Shown piece by piece: positions 50,561 to 61,119 of a DNA stretch of 64,000 nucleotides (position 1 is its first letter; each line of letters opens with the position of its first letter). The notes beneath the pieces are model-generated. The model did not search any database and was not told the DNA's origin. It worked only from the letters and a program-made list of their open reading frames with translations. Source of the DNA: Eutreptiella sp. 'Long Island Sound 2002' (taxonomy: Eukaryota; Euglenozoa; Euglenophyceae; Eutreptiales; Eutreptiaceae); NCBI GenBank assembly GCA_964036045.1, contig OZ038398.1:24236052-24300051 (forward strand), in the 5' to 3' direction. The position numbers and the translations under genes are program-made.

Positions 50561-51859
50561 AGCACCGGAACATGTTCCGGAAGCACCGGAACATGTTCCG
50601 GAAGCACCGGAACATGTTCCGGAAGAACCGGAACATGTTCCGGAAGCACCGGAACATGTTCCGGAAGCACCGGAACATGTTCCGGAAGGACCGGAACATG
50701 TTCCGGCAGCACCGGAACATGTTCCGGAAGCACCGGAACATGTTCCGGAAGCGCCGGAACATCTTCCGGAAGCGCCGGAACATCTTCCGGAAGCGCCGGA
50801 ACATCTTCCGGAAGCGCCGGAACATCTTCCGGAATCCCCGGAACATGTTCCGGAGGCACCGGAACATGTTCCGGAACATGTTCCGGAAGCGCCGGAACAT
50901 GTTCCGGAAGGACGGGAACATGTTCCGTAGGACCGGAACATGTGTCGGAAGCGTCGGAACATGTTCCGGAAGCGCCAGAACATGCTCCGGAAGGACCGGA
51001 ACATGTTCCGAAAGGACCGGAACATGTTCCGTAAGCGCCGGAACATGTTCCGGAAGCGCCGGAACATGTTCCGGAAGGACTGGAACATGTTCCGGAAGCA
51101 CCGGAACATGTTCCGGAAGCACCGGAACATCTTCCGGAAGCACCGGAACATGTTCCGGAAGCGCCGGAACATCTTCCGGAATCCCCGGAACATGTTCCGG
51201 AGGCACCGGAACATGTTCCGGAACATGTTCCGGAAGCGCCGGAACATGTTCCGGAAGGACCGGAACATGTTCCGTAGGACCGGAACATGTTCCGGAAGCA
51301 CCGGAACATGTTCCGGAAGCGCCGGAACATGTTCCGGAAGGACCCGAACATGTTCCGGAAGGACCGGAACATGTTCCGGAAGCACCGGAACATTTTCCGG
51401 AAGCACCGGAACATGTTCCGGAAGCGCCGGAACATGTTCCGGAAGGACTGGAACATGTTCCGGAAGCGCCGAAACATGTTCCGGAAGCACCGGAACATGT
51501 TCCGGAAGCACCGGAACATGTTCCGGAAGGACCGGAACATGTTCCGGAAGCGCCGGAACATGTTTGGGAAGCGCCGGAACATGTTCCGGAAGGACCGGAA
51601 CATCTTCCGGAAGGCCCGGAACATGTTCCGGAAGCGCCGGAACATGTTCCGGAAGCACCGGAACATGTTCCGGAAGCGCCGGAACATGTTCCGGAAGGAC
51701 CGGAACATCTTCCGGAAGGACCAGAACATGTTCCGGAAGCACCGGAACATGTTCCGGAAGCGCCGGAACATGTTCCGGAAGCACCGGAACATGTTCCGGA
51801 AGGACCGGAACATGTTCCGGAAGCGCCGGAACACCTTCCGGAAGGACCCGAACATGTTC

Positions 51860-52090
51860 CGGAAGGACCGGACCATGTTCCGGAGTGCGCCGGACCATGT
51901 TCTGGAGTGCGCCGGAACATGTTCCGGAAGCACCGGAACATGTTCCGGAAGCGCCGGAACATGTTCCGGAAGCGCCGGAACATGTTCCGGAAGCGCCGGA
52001 ACATGTTCCGGAAGCGCCGGAACATGTTCCGGAGGCACCGGACCATGTTCCGGAGTGCGCCGGACCATGTTCTGGAGTGCGCCGGAACAT
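51860..52090 (+). repeat. Variant units with AGTGCG spacer and ACCATG core
   Basis: Two pairs of units have a 6-bp spacer AGTGCG and a palindrome core changed from ACATGT to CCATGT. The same variants recur at about 56,620-56,830 in the duplicate copy. Confidence 0.75.
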
Positions 52091-55035
52091 GTTCCGGAAG
52101 CGCCGGAACATGTTCCGGAAGCGCCAGAACATGTTCCGGAAGGACCGGAACATGATCCGGAAGGACCGGAACATGTTCCGGAAGCACCGGAACATGTTCC
52201 GGAAGGACCGGAACATGTTCCGGAAGCGCCGGAACATGTTCCGGAAGCGCCGGAACATGTTCCGGAAGCACCGGAACATGATCCGGAAGGACCGGAACAT
52301 GTTCCGGAAGCACCGGAACATGTTCCGGAAGCGCCCGAACATGTTCCTGAAGCACCGGAACATGTTCCGGAAGCACCGGAACATGTTCCGGAAGCACCGG
52401 AACATGTTCCGGAAGATCATGTTCCGAAAGCGCCGGAACATGTTCCGGAAGCGCCGGAACATGTTCCGGAAGCACCGGAACATGTTCCGGAAGCGCCGGA
52501 ACATGTTCCGGAGGCACCGGAACATGTTCCGGAAGCACCGGAACATGTTCCAGAAGCACCGGAACAACTTCCGGAAGGACCGGAACATGTTCCGGAAGCA
52601 CCGGAACATGTTCCGGAAGCACCGGAACATGTTCCGGAAGCGCCGGAACATGTTCCGGAAGCGCCGGAACATGTTCCGGAAGCACCGGAACATGTTCCGG
52701 AAGCGCCGGAAGACCGGAACATGTTCCGGAAGCGCCGGAACGTGTTCCGGAAGCACCGGAACATGTTCTGGAAGCGCCGAAACATGTTCCGGAAGCACCG
52801 GAACATGTTCCGGAAGCACCGGAACATGTTCCGGAAGGACCGGAACATGTTCCGGAAGCACCGCAACATGTTCCGGAAGCACCGCAAAATGTTCCGGAAG
52901 CACTGGAACATGTTCCGGAAGCACCGGAACATCTTCCGGTGCTTCCGGAACATGTTCCGGATGCACCGAAACATGTTCCGGAAGCACCGGAACATGTTCC
53001 GGAACCGCCGGAACATGTTCCGGAAGCACCGGAACATCTTCCGGAAGGACCGGAACATGTTCCGGAAGGACCGGAACATGTTCCGGAAGCACCGGAACAT
53101 GTTCCGGAAGCGCCAGAACATGTTCCGGAAACACCGGAACATGTTCCGGAAGCACCGGAACATGTTCCGGAAGCGCCGGAACATGTTCCGGAAGGACCGG
53201 AACATGTTGCGGAAGCGCCGGACCATGTTCCGGAAGGACCGGAACATGTTCCGGAAGGACCGGAACATGTTCCGGAAGGACCCGAACATGTTCCGGAAGG
53301 ACTGGAACATGTTCCGGATGGACCGGAACATGTTCCGGAAGCGCCGGAACATGTTCTGGAAGCGCCGGAACATGTTCCGGAAGGACCGGAACATGTTCCG
53401 GAAGCGCCGAAACATGTTCCGGAAGCACCGGAACATGTTCCGGAAGCGCCGGAACATGTTCCGGAACTGCCGGAACATGTTGCGGAAGCGCCGGAACATG
53501 TTCCGGAACTGCCGGAACATGTTGCGGAAGCGCCGGAACATGTTCCGGAAGGACCGGAACATGTTCCGGAAGGACCGGAACATGTTCCCCAAGCACCGGA
53601 ACATGTTCCGGAAGCGCCGGAACATGTTCCGGAAGCGCCGGAACATGTTCCGGAAGGACCGGAACATGTTCCGGAAGGACCGGAACATGTTCCGGAAGCG
53701 CCGGAACATGTTCCGGAAGGACTCGAACACGTTCCGGAAGGACCGGAACATGTTACGGAAGCGCCGGAACATGTTCCGGAAGGACCGGAACATGTTCCGG
53801 AAGCGCCAGAACATGTTCCGGAAGCGCCGGAACATGTTCCGGAAGGACCGGAACATGTTCCGGAGGCGTCAGAACATGTTCCGGAAGGACCGGAACATCT
53901 TCCGGAAGCACCGGAATATGTTCCGGAAGCGCCGGAACATGTTCCGGAAGCGCCGGAACATGTTCCGGAAGCACCGGAACATGTTCCGGAGGGACCGGAA
54001 CATGTTCCGGAAGCACCGGAACATGTTCCGGAAGCGCCGGAACATGTTCCGGAAGCACCGGAACATGTTCCGGAAGCGCCGGAACATGTTCCGGAAGCGC
54101 CGGAACATGTTCCGGAAGCACCGGAAGACCGGAACATGTTCCGGAAGGACCGGAACATGTTCCGGAAGCACCGGAACATGTTCCGGAAGCACCGGAACAT
54201 GTTCCGGAAGCGCCGGAACATGTTCCGGAAGCACCGGAACATGTTCCGGAAGCGCCGGAAGACAGGAACATGTTCCGGAAGCGCCGGAACATGTTCTGGA
54301 AGCACCAGAACATGTTCCGGAAGCACCGGAACATGTTCCGGAAGCGCCGGAAGACAGGAACATTTTCCGGAAGCGCCGAAACATGTTCCGGAAGCACCGG
54401 AACATGTTCCGGAAGGACCGGAACACGTTCCGGAAGGACCGGAACGTGTTCCGGAAGCGCCGGAACATGTTCCGGAAGCACCGGAACATGTTCCGGAAGC
54501 ACCGGAACATGTTCCGGACGGACCGGAACATGTTCCGGAAGCGCCGGAAGCACCGGAACATGTTCCGGAAGCGCCGGAACATGTTCCGGAAGCGCCGGAA
54601 CATGTTCCGGAAGCGCCGGAAAATGTTCCGGAAGCACTGGAACATGTTCCGGAAGCGCCGGAACATGTTCCGGAAGGACCGGAACATGTTCCGGAAGCGC
54701 CGGAACATGTTCCGGAAGCACCGGAACATGTTCCGGAAGCACCGGAACATGTTCCGGAAGCGCCGGAACATGTTCCGGATGGACCGGAACATGTTCCGGA
54801 AGCACCGGAACATGTTCCGGAAGCCTCGGAACATGTTCTGGAAGCATCGGAACATGTTCCGGAAGCGCCGGAACATGTTCCGGAAGGACCGGAACATGTT
54901 CCGGAAGCGCCGGAACATGTTCCGGAAGCACCGGAACATGTTCCGGAAGCACCGGAACGTGTTTCGGAAGGACCGGAACATGTTCCGGAAGCGCCTGAAC
55001 ATGTTCCGGATGGACCGAAACATGTTCCGGAAGCA

Positions 55036-55172
55036 CCGGAACATGTTCCGGAAGAAGCACCGGAACATGTTCCGGAAGAAGCACCGGAACCCGTTCCGGA
55101 AGAAGCACCGGAACATGTTCCGGAAGAAGCACCGGAACATGTGCCGGAAGAAGCACCGGAACATGTTCCGGA
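55036..55172 (+). repeat. Five 24-bp units, second block
   Basis: This block matches the one at 50.4 kb, including the GGAACCCGTTCC and ACATGTGCC variants. Spacers start at 55,052, 55,076, 55,100, 55,124 and 55,148. It belongs to the second copy of the 4.6-kb duplication. Confidence 0.85.
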
Positions 55173-58100
55173 AGCACCGGAACATGTTCCGGAAGCACCG
55201 GAACATGTTCGGGAAGCACTGGAACATGTTCCGGAAGAACCGGAACATGTTCCGGAAGGACCGGAACATGTTCCGGAAGGACCGGAACATGTTCCGGCAG
55301 CACCGGAACATGTTCCGTAAGCACCGGAACATGTTCCGGAAGCACCGGAACATCTTCCGGAAGCACCGGAACATCTTCCGGAAGCACCGGAACATGTTCC
55401 GGAAGCGCCGGAACATCTTCCGGAAGCGCCGGAACATCTTCCGGAAGCGCCGGAACATCTTCCGGAAGCGCCGGAACATCTTCCTGAATCCCCGGAACAT
55501 GTTCCGGAGGCACCGGAACATGTTCCGGAACATGTTCCGGAAGCGCCGGAACATGTTCCGGAAGGACCGGAACATGTTCCGTAGGACCGGAACATGTGTC
55601 GGAAGCGTCGGAACATGTTCCGGAAGCGCCAGAACATGCTCCGGAAGGACCGGAACATGTTCCGAAAGGACCGGAACATGTTCCGTAAGCGCCGGAACAT
55701 GTTCCGGAAGCGCCGGAACATGTTCCGGAAGGACTGGAACATGTTCCGGAAGCACCGGAACATGTTCCGGAAGCACCGGAACATCTTCCGGAAGCACCGG
55801 AACATCTTCCGGAAGCACCGGAACATGTTCCGGAAGCGCCGGAACATCTTCCGGAAGCGCCGGAACATCTTCCGGAAGCGCCGGAACATCTTCCGGAAGC
55901 GCCGGAACATCTTCCGGAATCCCCGGAACATCTTCCGGAGGCACCGGAACATGTTCCGGAACATGTTCCGGAAGCGCCGGAACATGTTCCGGAAGGACCG
56001 GAACATGTTCCGTAGGACCGGAACATGTTCCGGAAGCACCGGAACATGTTCCGGAAGCGCCGGAACATGTTCCGGAAGGACCCGAACATGTTCCGGAAGG
56101 ACCGGAACATGTTCCGGAAGCACCGGAACATGTTCCGGAAGCACCGGAACATGTTCCGGAAGCGCCGGAACATGTTCCGGAAGGACTGGAACATGTTCCG
56201 GAAGCGCCGAAACATGTTCCGGAAGCACCGGAACATGTTCCGGAAGCACCGGAACATGTTCCGGAAGGACCGGAACATGTTCCGGAAGCGCCGGAACATG
56301 TTCCGGAAGCGCCGGAACATGTTCCGGAAGGACCGGAACATCTTCCGGAAGGCCCGGAACATGTTCCGGAAGCGCCGGAACATGTTCCGGAAGCACCGGA
56401 ACATGTTCCGGAAGCGCCGGAACATCTTCCGGAAGGACCGGAACATCTTCCGGAAGGACCAGAACATGTTCCGGAAGCACCGGAACATGTTCCGGAAGCG
56501 CCGGAACATGTTCCGGAAGCGCCGGAACATGTTCCGGAAGCACCGGAACATGTTCCGGAAGGACCGGAACATGTTCCGGAAGCGCCGGAACACCTTCCGG
56601 AAGGACCCGAACATGTTCCGGAAGGACCGGACCATGTTCCGGAGTGCGCCGGACCATGTTCTGGAGTGCGCCGGAACACCTTCCGGAAGGACCCGAACAT
56701 GTTCCGGAAGCGCCGGAACATGTTCCGGAAGCACCGGAACATGTTCCGGAAGCGCCGGAACATGTTCCGGAAGCGCCGGAACATGTTCCGGAGGCACCGG
56801 ACCATGTTCCGGAGTGCGCCGGACCATGTTCCGGAAGCGCCAGAACATGTTCCGGAAGGACCGCAACATGATCCGGAAGGACCGGAACATGTTCCGGAAG
56901 CACCGGAACATGTTCCGGAAGGACCGGAACATGTTCCGGAAGCGCCGGAACATGTTCTGGAAGCACCGGAACATGTTCCGGAAGCACCGGAACATGTTCC
57001 GGAAGCGCCGGAACATGTTCCGGAAGCGCCCGAACATGTTCCAGAAGCACCGGAACATGTTCCGGAAGCACCGGAACATGTTCCGGAAGCACCGGAACAT
57101 GTTCCGGAAGATCATGTTCCGAAAGCGCCGGAACATGTTCCGGAAGCGCCGGAACATGTTCCGGAAGCACCGGAACATGTTCCGGAAGCGCCGGAACATG
57201 TTCCGGAGGCACCGGAACATGTTCCGGAAGCACCGGAACATGTTCCGGAAGCACCGGAACAACTTCCGGAAGGACCAGAACATGTTCCGGAAGGACCGGA
57301 ACATGTTCCGGAAGCACCGGAACATGTTCCGGAAGCACCGGAACATGTTCCGGAAGCGCCGGAAGCACCGGAACATGTTCCGGAAGCGCCGGAAGACCGG
57401 AACATGTTCCGGAAGCGCCGGAACGTGTTCCGGAAGCACCGGAACATGTTCTGGAAGCGCCGAAACATGTTCCGGAAGCACCGGAACATGTTCCGGAAGC
57501 ACCGGAACATGTTCCGGAAGGACCGGAACATGTTCCGGAAGGACCGGAACATGTTCCGGAAGCACCGTAACATGTTCCGGAAGCACCGGAACATGTTCCG
57601 GAAGCACCGGAACATCTTCCGGAAGGACCGGAACATCTTCCGGTGCTTCCGGAACATGTTCCGGAAGCACCGAAACATGTTCCGGAAGCACCGGAACATG
57701 TTCCGGAACCGCCGGAACATGTTCCGGAAGGACCGGAACATCTTCCGGAAGGACCGGAACATGTTCCGGAAGGACCGGAACATGTTCCGGAAGCACCGGA
57801 ACATGTTCCGGAAGCGCCAGAACATGTTCCGGAAACACCGGAACATGTTCCGGAAGCACCGGAACATGTTCCGGAAGCGCCGGAACATGTTCCGGAAGGA
57901 CCGGAACATGTTGCGGAAGCGCCGGAACATGTTCCGGAAGGACCGGAACATGTTCCGGAAGGACCGGAACATGTTCCGGAAGGACCCGAACATGTTCCGG
58001 AAGGACTGGAACATGTTCCGGATGGACCGGAACATGTTCCGGAAGCGCCGGAACATGTTCTGGAAGCGCCGGAACATGTTCCGGAAGGACCGGAACATGT

Positions 58101-61100
58101 TCCGGAAGCGCCGAAACATGTTCCGGAAGCACCGGAACATGTTCCGGAAGCGCCGGAACATGTTCCGGAACTGCCGGAACATGTTGCGGAAGCGCCGGAA
58201 CATGTTCCGGAACTGCCGGAACATGTTGCGGAAGCGCCGGAACATGTTCCGGAAGGACCGGAACATGTTCCGGAAGGACCGGAACATGTTCCGGAAGGAC
58301 CGGAACATGTTCCGGAAGGACCGGAACATGTTCCGGAAGCGCCGGAACATGTTCCGGAAGGACTCGAACACGTTCCGGAAGGACCGGAACATGTTACGGA
58401 AGCGCCGGAACATGTTCCGGAAGGACCGGAACATGTTCCGGAAGCGCCAGAACATGTTCCGGAAGCGCCGGAACATGTTCCGGAAGGACCGGAACATGTT
58501 CCGGAGGCGTCAGAACATGTTCCGGAAGGACCGGAACATCTTCCGGAAGCACCGGAATATGTTCCGGAAGCGCCGGAACATGTTCCGGAAGCGCCGGAAC
58601 ATGTTCCGGAAGCACCGGAACATGTTCCGGAAGCGCCGGAACATGTTCCGGAAGCGCCGGAACATGTTCCGGAAGCACCGGAAGACCGGAACATGTTCCG
58701 GAAGGACCGGAACATGTTCCGGAAGCACCGGAACATGTTCCGGAAGCACCGGAACATGTTCCGGAAGCGCCGGAACATGTTCCGGAAGCACCGGAACATG
58801 TTCCGGAAGCGCCGGAAGACAGGAACATGTTCCGGAAGCGCCGGAACATGTTCTGGAAGCACCAGAACATGTTCCGGAAGCACCGGAACATGTTCCGGAA
58901 GCGCCGGAAGACAGGAACAAGTTCCGGAAGCGCCGGAACGTGTTCCGGAAGCGCCGGAACATGTTCCGGAAGCACCGGAACATGTTCCGGAAGCACCGGA
59001 ACATGTTCCGGACGGACCGGAACATGTTCCGGAAGCGCCGGAAGCACCGGAACATGTTCCGGAAGGACCGGAACATGTTCCGGAAGCGCCGGAACATGTT
59101 CCGGAAGGACCGGAACATGTTCCGGAAGCACCGGAACATGTTCCGGAAGCACCGGAACATGTTCCGGAAGCGCCGGAACATGTTCCGGAAGCACCGGAAC
59201 ATGTTCCGGAAGGACCGCAACATGTTCCGGAAGGACCGCAACATGTTCCGGAAGGAGCGGAACATGTTCCGGAAGCGCCGGAACATGTTCCAGAAGTACC
59301 GGAACATGTTCCGGATGCACCGGAACATGTTCCGGAAGCGCCGGAACATGTTCCGGAAGCGCCGGAACATGTTCCGGAAGCGCCGGAACATGTTCCGGAA
59401 GCGCCGGAACATGTTCCGGAAGCGCCGGAACATGTTCCGGAAGGACCGGAACATGTTTCGAAGCGCCGGAACATGTCCCGGAAGCGCCGGAACATGTTCC
59501 GGAATCGCCGGAACATGTTCCGGAGGCACCGGAACATGTTCCGGAAGCGCCGGAACATGTTCCGGAAGGACCGGAACATGTTCCGGAAGCGCCGGCACAT
59601 GTTCCGGAAGGACCGGAACATGTTCCGGAAGCGCCGGAACATGTTCCGGCAGCGCCGGAACATGTTCCGGAAGGACCGGAACATGTTCCGGAAGGACCGG
59701 AACATGTTTCGGAAGCGCCGGAACATGTCCCGGAAGCGCTGGAACATGTTCGGGAATCGCCGGAACATGTTCCGGAGGCACCGGAACATGTTCCGGAAGC
59801 GCCGGAACATGTTCTGGAAGGACCGGAACATGTTCCGGAAGCGCCGGAACATGTTCCGGAAGCGCCGGCACATGTTCCGGAAGGACCGGAACATGTTCCG
59901 GAAGCACCGGAACATGTTCCGGAAGCACCGGAACATGTTCGGGAAGCGCCGGAACATGTTCCGGAAGGACCGGAACATGTTCCGGAAGGACCGGAACATG
60001 TTCCGGAAGCGCCGGAACATGTTCCGGAAGCGCCGAAACATGTTCCGGAAGCACCGGAACATGTTCCGGAAGGTCCGGAACATGTTCCGGAAGCGCCGGA
60101 ACATGTTCCGGAAGCACCGGAACATGTTCCGGAAGCGCCGGAACATGTTCCGGAAGGACCGGAACATGTTCCGGAAGGCCAGAACATGTTCCGGAAGCAC
60201 CGGAACATGTTCCGGAAGCGCCGGAACATGTTCCGGAAGCGCCGGAACATGTTCCGGAAGCGCCGGAACATGTTCCGGAAGCACCGGAACATGTTCCGGA
60301 AGCGCCGGAACATGTTCCGGAAGCGACGGAACATGTTCCGGAAGCACCGGAACATGTTCCGAAGGCAGCGGAACATGTTCCGGAAGCGCCGGAACATGTT
60401 CCGGAATCGCCGGAACATGTTCCGGAGGCACCGGAACATGTTCCGGAAGGACCGGAACATGTTCCGGAAGGACCGGAACATGTTCCGGAAGCGCCGGAAC
60501 ATGTTCCGGAAGGACCGGATCATGTTCCAGAAGCACCGGAACATGTTTCCGAAGCACCGGAACATGTTCCGGAAGCGCCGGAACATGTTCCGGAGGGACC
60601 GGAACATGTAGGGAAGGACCGGAACATGTTCCGGAGGCGCCGGAACATGTTCCGGAAGGACCGCAACATGTTCCAGAAGCGCCGGATCATGTTCCGGAAG
60701 CGCCGGAACATGTTACGGAAGCACCGGAACATGTTCGGGAAGCGCCGGAACATGTTCCGGAAGGACCGGAACATGTTCCGGAAGCGCCGGAACATGTTCC
60801 GGAAGCGCCGGATCATGTTCCGGAAGCACCGGAACATGTTCCGGAAGCACCGGAACATGTTCCGGAAGCACCGGAACATGTTCCGGAAGCGCCGGAACAT
60901 GTTCCGGAAGCACCGGAACATGTTCCGGAAGCACCGGAACATGTTCCGGAAGCGCCGGAACATATTCCAGAATCGCCGGAACACGTTCCGGAGGCACCGG
61001 AACATGTTCCGGAAGCGCCGGAACATGTTCCGGAAGGACCGGAACATGTTCCGGAAGCACCGGAACATGTTCCGGAAGCGCCGGAACATGTTCCAGAATC

Positions 61101-61119
61101 GCCGGAACATGTTCCGGAG

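Larger units (their letters stand above)
50180..58920 (+). repeat. Large tandem duplication of about 4.6-4.7 kb
   Basis: The copies are about 50,180-54,360 and 54,840-58,920. Matched rare features include five 24-bp units (50,440 and 55,052; offset 4,612), AGTGCG units (about 51,880 and 56,640), GGAAGATCATGTTCCG (about 52,411 and 57,109), GGAACAACTTCC (about 52,563 and 57,248), and a pair of GGAACTGCCGG units (about 53,464 and 58,166). Offsets drift between 4.55 and 4.76 kb, so several indels have occurred since duplication. Confidence 0.8.
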
